This document shows, one piece after another, positions 11,370 through 19,773 of a stretch of DNA of 64,000 nucleotides (positions are counted from its first letter, which is position 1; every line of letters begins with the position of its first letter). The stretch spans positions 1-64,000 of the forward strand of contig NC_004432.1 in the NCBI RefSeq assembly GCF_000011225.1, in the 5' to 3' direction. The translations under genes were made by a program, and so were the position numbers. Below the pieces are notes generated by a model. That model was not told the origin of the DNA. It did no database searches and saw nothing but the letters and a program-made list of their open reading frames with translations. The stretch is from Malacoplasma penetrans HF-2 (lineage in GTDB: Bacteria > Bacillota_I > Bacilli_A > Mycoplasmatales > Mycoplasmoidaceae).

Positions 11370-11739
11370 TCAATAAAAACATAACTAATTACGTAATTAT
11401 TGATATGAAAGGACAATATTGCATTTAGACTAGGATAAAAGGTACTTTATATCAATAAAAATGTAATTGATTACGTAATTATTAAAAATATCTATGTTTT
11501 TAAAGGGTTAAAAAGTAACAATAGTTTAAAATTTGTCAATAAAAACATAACTAATTACGTAATTATTGATAATTAATTTAAAAGAAAGTAATAATTTTAA
11601 TGGTTAATTTGAATTAACAAGCACTATTTCAAATAATAATGTAATTGATTACGTAATTATTGTTTTATTTATAAAAAAACAACTAAAAGTAATTTCTTTT
11701 ATATAAAAACCATTAATTGTATAACTAATTACGTAATTA
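11294..11739. repeat. Six spaced palindromes TAATTACGTAATTA upstream of parA (candidate parS/centromere)
   Basis: The 14-bp palindrome lies at 11294-11307, 11386-11399, 11552-11565 and 11726-11739; TGATTACGTAATTA (one mismatch) lies at 11468-11481 and 11646-11659. A seventh copy is upstream at 10590-10603. Start-to-start spacing is 92, 82, 84, 94 and 80 bp. The flanks are partly conserved: ATAAC before and TTATTG after most copies. CG dinucleotides are otherwise rare here, so ACGT centres stand out. They lie just upstream of parA and a probable ribbon-helix-helix protein, as centromeres do in type Ib partition systems. Confidence 0.7.
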
Positions 11740-12010
11740 TAGAAATTTTTAATTTTTTTTAAAAAATTTATAGATTTTTAAATCATTTTTAATAATTATG
11801 TATTTAATTACTTTTACACCATTAAAAGAATTACTTTTTAAGTTATGTAAATAGTTACTTTTTAATTATCTAATTAATTATCTAAAAAATTACTTATAAA
11901 ATTATGTATTCAATTATGTATTTATATATATAATTATTTAGATAACTAAAAAAGTAATTTTTAAAGTAATTATTGGTTATTTTAAAGGTTTATGAACTAT
12001 AAGGAGTCTT

Positions 12011-12838
12011 ATGAAAATAGGAGTAGTTAATAATAAAGGTGGTGTACTGAAAACCACTTTATCAACCAATTTAGCAGCATCGTTATCTTTAGATGGTAAA
12101 AAAGTCATTATTGTTGACCTTGATGGACAAGGTAATGTTATTGCTACATTTGGTAAAAAACCAGATGATTTAGAATTTGCTATAATGGATTTTTTAAAAG
12201 GGAAATGTTACTGAGAAGATATTTTAATTAAGAAAACTGAAAATCTTCATATTCTTCCTGGGAATGATGAATTAAACTATTTTGACTTTTTGTTAAATCA
12301 AAAACAAATAACTCAATCTAACTTAAAGATGCTTATCAACAAATTAGATGAGCTTTATGATTATGTAATTATAGACACACCACCAGCAATGTCAGTTGTT
12401 GTTGCCACAACACTATCAATAGTTGATGTAGCACTTGTTCCATTTGAACCTGATCAATATGCAACATTAGGTTTAAAAAGAATTATTAATGCTGCAAAAG
12501 AATTTAAAGAAAAAAATAACCACAACATGAAAATTGTGGCTATTCCTACAAAGGTTAATACAAGAGTTACTATTCACAATGATATTATTGAACAATCTCT
12601 TAAACCAAAACTTAAAACACAAGGTGTGTATGTAACATCTAATTTTATTAGTTCAACAACAAAATCAACTGCAGCTGTTGGTTATGAAAGAGTTCCAATT
12701 GTTATGAGTGTTTTTAAAAGTAAATATCAAGATGAATACCACAACTTAAAAAAAGAAATTTTAAATTATGTAATTTTTGGTAGAGAAACATCAGTAAACA
12801 ATGGAAATCAAGAAAATAGTTTTGGAGAAAATTTTTAA
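12011..12838 (+). CDS. parA: ParA/Soj-type partition ATPase
   Basis: This deviant-Walker ATPase of the ParA/MinD superfamily positions DNA cargo by ATP-dependent binding to nucleoid DNA. It encodes 275 aa with one UGA Trp (12212-12214). The deviant Walker A NKGGVLKTT is at 8-16 with both signature lysines (Lys9, Lys14). IVDLDGQGN is near 36-44 and YVIIDTPPAM near 118-127. The Leu in KGGVLKT instead of the common Gly is seen in some Gram-positive plasmid-type ParAs. The ribosome-binding site is AAGGAG. It is followed 12 bp later by the probable DNA-binding partner gene. Confidence 0.92.
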
Positions 12839-12850
12839 TGGTGAAAGAAG

Positions 12851-13678
12851 ATGGCAAGTAAAAAAAGAAAATTTACATTTACTGATTTAGCAGATGATGA
12901 TTTTGTTGACCAACAAGAAAACCAAAACACTACAAAACCAAGTGAAAATATAAATTTCACATTAAATGATTTAAAAAATGACCAAAAACCAGAACCTATT
13001 GTTCAACAAAACAACCATAGTGTTGAAAAAAAAGAAACTAATCAAGAACCAACAATAGTTAACACTGCTATTGCAAATAATGAACCAACTAAAAGTGAAT
13101 CTTTAAGTGAAGAAATTATTTATGAAAAATACAATTTAGAAAATGATAACCAACAACCTTCTTCTGTAGAAAATAATAACAAGATTGAAGTACAAAATAC
13201 TGAAACAGACAATAAAAATAATCAAGTAACTGAAAAAAAAGTATATGAGGTTAATTATGATGATATTTTAAATGATTCAGTTCCTCAAAAAAACAAAGAA
13301 GTTATTGATAGTCTTATTGAGAAAAAAGACCCTATAAAAGAACTTTTTAATACAAAAGAAGAAAAAGAAAATCCACAAAACTCTGAAGATTCTGAACAAG
13401 AAACTAAAGTATATAAAAATTTAAAACCAAGATCTACTGTGAAAACATATAATGAGGCTTTAAAAAAACAAGAACAAAGACAAGTTGATGTTCATTTTGA
13501 AGAAAACAAAATAAAACAATTTCTAAATGTTAGAGAAAAATTAGAAGTTAAAACAAATATTTATTTAAAAAATAGCATTGTAATTAAATTAAGTGAATTA
13601 GAAGCTAGAACTAATGAAAGTAGATCATCTATTATTAATAAACTAATAGAAATAGCTTTAAAAACAATTGAAGAGTAA
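12851..13678 (+). CDS. Probable centromere-binding partner with C-terminal ribbon-helix-helix-like domain
   Basis: A 275-aa protein with no UGA codon. Residues 1-210 are hydrophilic, rich in Asn, Gln, Glu and Lys, and probably disordered, with short repeated FTFTDL/FTLNDL motifs near residues 8 and 36. The C-terminal 45 residues (NIYLKNSIVIKLSELEARTN then ESRSSIINKLIEIALK) have the strand-helix-turn-helix pattern of ribbon-helix-helix DNA-binding proteins. It resembles no ParB/Spo0J HTH protein. Placement directly after parA and the palindrome array suggests it loads on those palindromes. Function is inferred from context. Confidence 0.65.
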   Translation: MASKKRKFTFTDLADDDFVDQQENQNTTKPSENINFTLNDLKNDQKPEPIVQQNNHSVEKKETNQEPTIVNTAIANNEPTKSESLSEEIIYEKYNLENDNQQPSSVENNNKIEVQNTETDNKNNQVTEKKVYEVNYDDILNDSVPQKNKEVIDSLIEKKDPIKELFNTKEEKENPQNSEDSEQETKVYKNLKPRSTVKTYNEALKKQEQRQVDVHFEENKIKQFLNVREKLEVKTNIYLKNSIVIKLSELEARTNESRSSIINKLIEIALKTIEE

Positions 13679-13681
13679 AAT

Positions 13682-14167
13682 ATGCTAAATATTGTGCTTT
13701 TTCAACCAGAAATACCTGAAAATACAGGAAATATTTCAAGAACTTGTGTTGGTTTTAATGCAACATTACATATGATTAGACCATTTGGTTTTATTTTAAA
13801 TGACAAAAGGATGAAAAGAGCTGGTCTAGATTATTGAGATCATCTGAAAAGAAAAGAGTATGATGATTGAAGTGATTTTGAAAGTCAAAATTTAGTAAAT
13901 AAAAACTCTAAAGTATTTTTAATCACTAAGTTTGCAGATAAATCCATTTCTAACTTAACTAAAGATGAGTTGACTAAAGATGAAGAAATATTTTTTGTTT
14001 TTGGTAGGGAAACAAAAGGATTAACATCTGAAATTATGGAAAAATACAAAAAATTCCAGTTAAAAATAGAAATGAACAGTAATATAAGAAGTTTTAATTT
14101 ATCAAATTCTGTTGCAATTGTAGCTTTCCACTATCATTTTTTAACCAATTTCAATGATTTAAAGTAA
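13682..14167 (+). CDS. trmL: tRNA (cytidine/uridine-34-2'-O)-methyltransferase TrmL
   Basis: This SPOUT (alpha/beta-knot) enzyme methylates the ribose of the wobble base of tRNALeu. It encodes 161 aa with two UGA Trp codons (13836 and 13869). It begins [20 protein letters not shown], the family hallmark. [10 protein letters not shown] (about 101-110) and the [15 protein letters not shown] segment near the end form the SAM-binding knot. Length is normal. The ATG lies 3 bp after the upstream stop, so the gene probably shares a transcript with the parA unit. Confidence 0.93.
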
Positions 14168-14204
14168 CTAGAATTCCTTTGTTTTTGGAATAATTTAAGT
14201 TTTT

Positions 14205-14241
14205 AAAAAAGCAGTTAACTATTATGTCGACTGCTTTTTTT
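14205..14241 (+). terminator. Rho-independent terminator after trmL
   Basis: Arms AAAAAAGCAGT (14205-14215) and ACTGCTTTTTT (14230-14240) with a 14-nt loop and T run. It may also terminate the converging minus-strand fragment. Confidence 0.8.
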
Positions 14242-14263
14242 CTTATTTAACATTTTGTTTGAA

Positions 14264-14537
14264 TTAATGCAATTGAGCTAATTCTCTAGCAATTGTTGGA
14301 CATCTTTTGATTTTTGATACATCTTCCTTAAGGACTGCAACATCTTCCTTAAGAACTGTTACATCCTTTTTAAGAACTCTTATATCTGATTCAATCAATT
14401 CTAATTTATCTAAAATTTTACCCAAGACCTCTCAAATAGGGTCTTTTGGATCTTTAGGTTTTTGATATTTTTTAGTTTTAGATGCTTTCATATTACCTTC
14501 AAACACTGATGTTTCAATTATATCATCTGTCTTTCGA
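14264..14537 (-). pseudogene. 5'-truncated paralogue of the neighbouring coiled-coil repeat protein
   Basis: This is a near-identical copy of the C-terminal part of the gene at 14624-15082, from the ETSVFEGNMKASKTKKYQKP segment to the terminal RELAQL. Homology stops abruptly near 14537, removing the N-terminal domain. It has only three heptad units (LKKDVTV, LKEDVAV, LKEDVSK) against five in the full copy. A 75-codon frame from ATG 14491 to TAA 14264 remains, but no good ribosome-binding site precedes it. Probably a duplication remnant. Confidence 0.75.
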
Positions 14538-14623
14538 CAGGAAATTAATCAGCAAACCCATTAAAAAATATGAGTTTTATTGTGTTTATAAAAAAAACCA
14601 AACTTTTTTAATTCTTTATTTTA

Positions 14624-15082
14624 TTAGTTAAGTTGAGCTAATTCTCTAGTAATTGTTGGACATCTTTTGATTTTTGACATATCTTCTTTAAGAACAGCAA
14701 CATCTTCCTTAAGAACGGCAACATCCTCTTTAAGAACAGCTACATCTTCTTTAAGAACTGTTACATCCTCTTTAAGAATTCTTATATCTGATTCAATCAC
14801 TTCTAATTTATCTAAAATTTTACCCAAGACCTCTCAAATAGGGTCTTTTGGATCTTTAGGTTTTTGATATTTTTTAGTTTTAGATGCTTTCATATTACCT
14901 TCAAACACTGATGTTTCAATTATATCACCTGTCTTTTGATCTTCATATGAACTCAATGATATGAAAAAGTTATCAACATCTATAAATTTGCAACCTTTAA
15001 TCATTTCTATAAACTCTTTTTCAGAATATTTTCCTTTAAAAGGTTTATTTTTGTTATTTTTAATGTTTTTGTTTTCTTTCAT
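14624..15082 (-). CDS. Coiled-coil heptad-repeat protein, DUF16-like
   Basis: 152 aa, reading the TGA near 14831 as Trp. The N-terminal part (YSEKEFIEMIK, then a KYQKPKDPKDPIW linker near 75-87) is followed by a coiled coil made of heptads LKEDVTV, LKEDVAV (three times) and LKEDMSK. The layout recalls the DUF16 proteins of Mycoplasma pneumoniae, which also join a short conserved head to a variable heptad coiled coil; family membership is by resemblance only. AAAGGAG precedes the ATG. The heptads are encoded by 21-bp tandem repeats. Function unknown. Confidence 0.7.
14681..14785 (-). repeat. Five 21-bp tandem repeats encoding coiled-coil heptads
   Basis: Units start at 14681, 14702, 14723, 14744 and 14765, each one heptad long, differing by a few bases. 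The truncated copy near 14318-14384 has about three units, so copy number has already changed between paralogues. Confidence 0.85.
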
Positions 15083-15437
15083 AAGCTCTCCTTTTGTTAA
15101 AAAAATAAACTGAAGATTATTCTATAAGCATGAAAAATTTTTGTTTGGAGTTTTAGACTGTAATTTTTAAATAAAGAATTAATAAAAACAACAACTATTT
15201 TCATTATTTAGAATTAATCTTAAATTCTTTGAAAAACACGTTAGATGGGTGAGGTTTAACACTATAAAAAAGTGTTTTTTTAAAAAAAATAGAAATTATC
15301 TCCATTTTCACCATCTACACTATATTAATGTTTAAAAATTAGGTAAATGTCATAAAAAAACAGCAAAAAATCTTTATTTTTTATTTAAAAATCTTTAATC
15401 GAACTCTTTTTCAATGCCTAGTTTCAGTTTTATGAAT
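15083..15437. other. Intergenic region between the coiled-coil gene and the RluD-type gene
   Basis: 355 bp without a gene. It holds the ribosome-binding site of the minus-strand coiled-coil gene and a small hairpin with arms ACACT/AGTGT at about 15259-15275 followed by seven T (plus-strand orientation). TAGATGGGTGA near 15242 and TTCACCATCTA near 15307 form a loose inverted repeat around it. No other feature is recognised. Confidence 0.5.
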
Positions 15438-16343
15438 CTACTTAAATTTGATATTTTTAACTTCTAGGTTTAATTTGTTTAGATAATGTAAAAAGTGATT
15501 TTTATCAAAATTGAATTTAATTTTATAAGATGTTAAGCAAGGGAATTGGAAACCAAAATTACCTTTTTTATTATATTTTGTGTCTCCCAACACTGGGTGA
15601 CCAATTGAAGCCATGTGAACCCTAATTTGGTGTTTTTTACCTGTTAGCAGTTGTATTTCCAACAATGCCATGTCCTTTTTTTGTTCTATTACCCTATATT
15701 TTGTAATGATTTCTTTATTAAATTTATTTTCTCTATCTATTTCCATAATCTGTTTTTCTTCATTAAGAAAAATAAAATCTTTTAAAGTATCACTTTTCTT
15801 TTTAAATTTTCCATAACATAAGCAAAGATAGTATTTAGAAACAGCTTCTGTATTTCATAAATTATTTAATTCTGTTAGGGTTTTTTGATTTTTTGCAGCA
15901 ACACATAATCCTGTTGTATATTTATCTAATCTGTGACAAAGATTAGCTTCTAAATAATTTTTATCTTTTTTTTCATATAGATATTTTTTGATTCTGTTGT
16001 TTAAAGTATCTATTTTTTCATTTTTATCAGGTTGGCAAATAAGACCTCTTGGTTTGTTTACAACTATAATGTTTTTATCTTCATAGATAACATTTAGAAT
16101 TGGTTTAGCTTCTAAGAAATTCAATTTAAGTTCTTTTTTAATTGGTTTTAATCTTAAAAATATTTGTAAAGAATCATTTTCTTGTAACTTATAGTTTCAT
16201 GTTGTTTTTTTGTGGTTTACCTTAATATCCCCATTTTTAATGGATTTACTAATTTTAGATAAACTTAGTTCTTTAAAAGATTTACTAATAAAATCTTTTA
16301 ATATTTGATTTTCTTCTTCTTTTTTAATAAAAATTTGTATCAT
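15438..16343 (-). CDS. RluC/RluD-family 23S rRNA pseudouridine synthase
   Basis: It converts specific uridines of large-subunit rRNA to pseudouridine. It encodes 301 aa on the minus strand with UGA Trp codons. Residues 1-70 hold an S4 domain (LSLSKISKSIKNGDIKVNHK). The catalytic motif HRLDKYTTG has its Asp at about 140, and TGKKHQIRVHMASIGHPVLGD near 230-250 is the conserved C-terminal motif. Start ATG at 16343-16341. Which uridines are targeted (RluC versus RluD) cannot be told. It is divergent from the next gene. Confidence 0.92.
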
Positions 16344-16423
16344 ATGATTAGTTTATAATGTACTTGATTATAAAATAGATTAGTAGACTTTATTTATAAT
16401 AAATAAATTGTGAGGTATTTAAA

Positions 16424-16906
16424 ATGCTTATTGGCAGAAAATATATAAATTTTTTTAGCAAAGCATATAGTGGTAAAACTGATTCAATTTTAAATTATGA
16501 TTTAACCAAAAATATGGGTAAAAATGGAACATTATTGTTTTTTATTCACCAAGATTTTTATCCAACCTCAACTAGTGAAATCATTGAATTAAACCAAAAA
16601 CACCAAAATTTTGTTAATTTAGGTGTTAATCCCATAGTAATTAGTGTTGATTCAGAGCTAACTCATCAACAACTTGTTAAAAATTTAAAAGATAAAAAAA
16701 CTATTAATAATATGTCTTTAGACTTTGTTTCAGATATTTCAAAAGAAATATCTAGAGATTATTTAGTCTTATTTGAAGAAGGGTATAGCTTACCTTCTAC
16801 TATCTTTATAGATAAAAAAGGTATTATCAAATACTTTAGCACAGGGTCTGTTGAAGTAAAAAGAGATATTGATTCAATCTTAAAAACTATAGCCACATAC
16901 CAATAG
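16424..16906 (+). CDS. Peroxiredoxin-fold protein lacking all cysteines
   Basis: 160 aa with the AhpC/TSA thioredoxin-like layout: LLFFIHQDF, PIVISVDSELTHQ, FVSDISKEISRDYLVLFEEGYSLPSTIFIDKKG. Aligning F40-I53 to the family signature FYPADFTFVCPTEI places Ser49 at the peroxidatic Cys. The whole protein has no Cys, so peroxidase chemistry of the usual kind is not possible. The ATG at 16424 follows GAGG, with a TATAAT at 16395-16400. Monocistronic by appearance and divergent from the RluD-type gene. Function unknown; a chaperone or structural role is a guess. Confidence 0.75.
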   Translation: MLIGRKYINFFSKAYSGKTDSILNYDLTKNMGKNGTLLFFIHQDFYPTSTSEIIELNQKHQNFVNLGVNPIVISVDSELTHQQLVKNLKDKKTINNMSLDFVSDISKEISRDYLVLFEEGYSLPSTIFIDKKGIIKYFSTGSVEVKRDIDSILKTIATYQ

Positions 16907-17114
16907 CTTTTAAGTACCAATTAAATATTAAAATTAAGAAAATTTATTGTTTTTATTAGCAAATTATTAAATTTTACTAAATTTTGTTAAATAAATTATT
17001 TTCCTTATTATGTTTTAATTTTTGTTATTATTAATAAGTTATATTGTATTTTTAGTTATTTAAAAGTTTTTACTAATTCAATTAAATAATTTTTCATAAA
17101 TAAAAGGTTTGACT

Positions 17115-18683
17115 ATGTATACTCAAGAAAATAGCTTTAATGTAAAAGACCTGAGGGTTTCTTTTAACAAAAAAGCAAATATTAGTAAAATATATGAAAA
17201 AATCCAAAAAAAGTATTCTTTAAGAGAAATAACAATTCATGCATTTGTGGGATACCACAAATTTAAAAAGAATACTTTATTGGTTTGTTTTAGCAATCAA
17301 AAGATCTTTATTGATGATGAAAAGTCTAAAGTATTTTTTTCTGGTGTCTATACATATAGAGATATTAAAGAAATTAAATATCACTGAAATGAAAAAAATG
17401 AACTAAAGTCTTATATTGAATTTATTACTGAAAATTACAATACTTTCAAAATCAAAGGTATTTCTAAAAGAGAATTTAACAAAATCTTAGAAGTTTTTGA
17501 TAAACAAAAAGAGATATATGTTAAATCTTTTTTAGAAAAGATCTCTTCTGATGAGAAAAAATTTGAATTAATAGATGAAACCTTTTCTTATTCTTCAGTT
17601 TCAAATTTTTTAAAAAATAATAAAAATCCAGAAAATAATACTAATAATGAGGAGAGAAAAGACTTAGAGAATATGATTTTAGATAAAAACTTAAATAATC
17701 CAGTACAAGATAGTAATCAAGAAGAACAAAAGAAATTAATTAACACTTCTTTAAATTCTGTTGATGAAGATAAAGAACCAATATTATCAAGTGATTTAAT
17801 TAACCAATCAAATCTTTTAGTTGAATCTCTAGAATCTCCTAAAAATAAAAAAGTAGTTAATGATAGTTTAATTACTAACACTAATTCTTTTAGTAGTTCA
17901 TATTTAGTTAATTTATTAACTAATGAAGACACTTTGTTACCAGGTGGTAAAAAAACAGTTGTTTATTATTTATCTAAAAAGATTAAAGAATTAGAATCTA
18001 AAAGTTTAGCAATTAACGGGATTGATACTACTCCTATTCATTTAGATAAGAAAGTATTAAAGTTAAACACAATCCCTGTAATTGTAGAAACTAAACCTAT
18101 TAGTATCCAATCTACAAATGCAGAAGATGAATTAGAAAACAGATTAATTTTTACTAGAAACTGAATTGAATACACTAAACATAATGTAGTCAACAAAGTG
18201 TTAGGTGTAGATGCTAATGGTAATGGAGCATATATTGACATCTCAAAAGCTAGTTCTACTAGCACAATAGATGTATATAAAGCTAGAGAATATAAGGTTA
18301 ATGATGAAGTTAGAAGTGGATTAAGATCTTCACTTACTATTCCTTTCTTTGAAAAAAACAGTAGACCAGGATTAGATTTTTTCTATAACAACTCTAAAAC
18401 TGGAGAAAAACTTAACATCACTAAATATGATGGAATCTTATTCCAAGGTGTTAAATACTATTTTAATGTTTATAATGAATTCTCTAAATTACAAAAGAAA
18501 TATATCAGAATCTTTGTAGAAGATAAAAAGAGTAATGGAGACATCTTTAGAAAATATGAACTAATTTTTGAAGATGACTCAGTAACATATAAAGCTTATA
18601 ATGAGAGATCTCACATAATTGATGATACTTCTCCAAATTCAAGCTCATATGATTTAAAATGATTAATGTTTTTTAAAGAATAA
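17115..18683 (+). CDS. Hypothetical cytoplasmic protein with PH-like N-terminal domain
   Basis: 522 aa with UGA Trp codons at 17385, 18162 and 18660. I do not recognise the family. Residues 1-150 are compact and strand-rich with a hydrophobic pattern (FVGYHKFKKNTLLVCFSNQ, then VYTYRDIKEIKYHW) reminiscent of bacterial PH-like domains; this is only a resemblance. Residues 175-290 are Asn/Ser/Glu-rich and probably disordered. Residues 300-522 form a second folded region. There is no signal peptide or membrane segment. ATG 17115 is preferred to TTG 17109, which lies too close to AAAAGG. Confidence 0.7.
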
Positions 18684-18722
18684 AAAACATAAAATACAAC
18701 TAAATATAGTTAATTAGTATTC

Positions 18723-18767
18723 AAAAAGTTAATATAACCTTTATTATCAAGTTATATTAACTTTTTT
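18723..18767 (+). terminator. Rho-independent terminator
   Basis: A 16-bp perfect stem (AAAAAGTTAATATAAC at 18723-18738, its complement at 18751-18766) with a 12-nt loop and T tail ends the unit of the 522-aa protein. Confidence 0.85.
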
Positions 18768-18804
18768 ATATATCACTAACTAAATTAATAAATAAAGGAA
18801 TTTT

Positions 18805-19704
18805 ATGAAAAAAAGAGTTACAAAAGCAGTAATTCCAGCAGCTGGAATGGGAACAAGGTTTTTACCAGCTACTAAAGCTATGCCTAAAGAAATGCTTCCA
18901 ATTCTAGATAAGCCTACTATTCAATTTATAGTAGAAGAAGCAGTGGCATCTGGGATTGAAGATATTTTAATTATTGTTTCACAATATAAAAATTCAATTA
19001 TGGATCACTTTGATTATTTTTTTGAATTAGAAGAAAGACTAAAGCAAAAAAATAAAGTAGAAGATTACAAATTAGTAAGAAATATTAGTGATATGGCACA
19101 TATTCACTATATTAGACAAAAAGAACCAATGGGATTAGGACATGCTATTAATATGGCTAAAAGGTTTATAGGTAATGAACCTTTTGCCATATTATTAGGA
19201 GATGATGTTATTGTTCAAAATAACCAATCAGACAAACCTGCATTAAAACAATGTATTGAGTTATTTGAAGAAAAAAATGTTTCTATTGTAGGTGTTCAAG
19301 AAGTTGAACATAAAGAGGTTAGTAAATATGGGATTATAGACCCATTAGAACAAGTAGATCTAAAAACTCAATCTATGAGAGTAAAAAATATGATTGAAAA
19401 ACCAGATCCTAGTATTAGTCCAAGTAATTATGCAATTTTAGGAAGATATGTTCTAACTCCTTCTATTTTTAAGGAGTTAGAAGAAACTCAAGTTAGTCCT
19501 AGAGGAGAAATAGAAATTACAGGATCATTATTAAATTTAGCCCAAAAAGAAGGAGTATATGCGAAAGTGTTTACTGGTAAAAGATATGACATTGGTTCTA
19601 AAATTGGTTATTTAAAAGCAACTTTAGATATTTCTTTATCTAAACCAGATGTTAGAGATGAATTACTAGAATATATGAAATTATTAGTAGAAACTAACAA
19701 ATAA
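18805..19704 (+). CDS. galU: UTP-glucose-1-phosphate uridylyltransferase
   Basis: It makes UDP-glucose from UTP and glucose-1-phosphate for glycolipid or capsule synthesis. It encodes 299 aa. The nucleotide-binding signature AAGMGTRFLPATKAMPKEMLP is at about 12-32, and ILLGDDVIV (about 131-139), IEKP and the C-terminal YDIGSKIGYLKA are conserved. No UGA is present. Length is normal. It stands alone between two terminator/IS boundaries. The glycosyltransferase at 37157-38092 could be a consumer, but linkage is not shown. Confidence 0.95.
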   Translation: MKKRVTKAVIPAAGMGTRFLPATKAMPKEMLPILDKPTIQFIVEEAVASGIEDILIIVSQYKNSIMDHFDYFFELEERLKQKNKVEDYKLVRNISDMAHIHYIRQKEPMGLGHAINMAKRFIGNEPFAILLGDDVIVQNNQSDKPALKQCIELFEEKNVSIVGVQEVEHKEVSKYGIIDPLEQVDLKTQSMRVKNMIEKPDPSISPSNYAILGRYVLTPSIFKELEETQVSPRGEIEITGSLLNLAQKEGVYAKVFTGKRYDIGSKIGYLKATLDISLSKPDVRDELLEYMKLLVETNK

Positions 19705-19736
19705 GACAAATAAATAATTATACTCGTATTTTTTAT

Positions 19737-19773
19737 TTTTTTACAAAAAATTTATAAAAAATTTGATTTATAA
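19737..19773 (+). repeat. Left copy of 37-bp target-site duplication
   Basis: This 37-bp sequence is identical to 21470-21506 and abuts the left end of the ISNCY-type element exactly. The perfect match suggests a recent insertion. Confidence 0.9.

Larger units (their letters stand above)
10560..12010. other. Extremely AT-rich non-coding region: candidate replication origin and/or centromere
   Basis: About 1.45 kb has no gene on either strand. It contains five TTWTNCACA DnaA-box-like 9-mers (10778-11369), two perfect inverted repeats that mirror each other (10888-10911 and 10969-10994), seven TAATTACGTAATTA-type palindromes (10590 and 11294-11739), and a terminal A+T stretch (about 11740-12000) with few G or C. 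It directly precedes parA. Features of this kind are typical of oriC or of plasmid/chromosome partition sites. Which of these it is cannot be settled from sequence. Confidence 0.5.

Noticed and set aside
15238-15320. Structured RNA or tRNA-like element between the coiled-coil and RluD-type genes
   Set aside because: The inverted repeat is imperfect and no cloverleaf, T-loop or known riboswitch core could be drawn.
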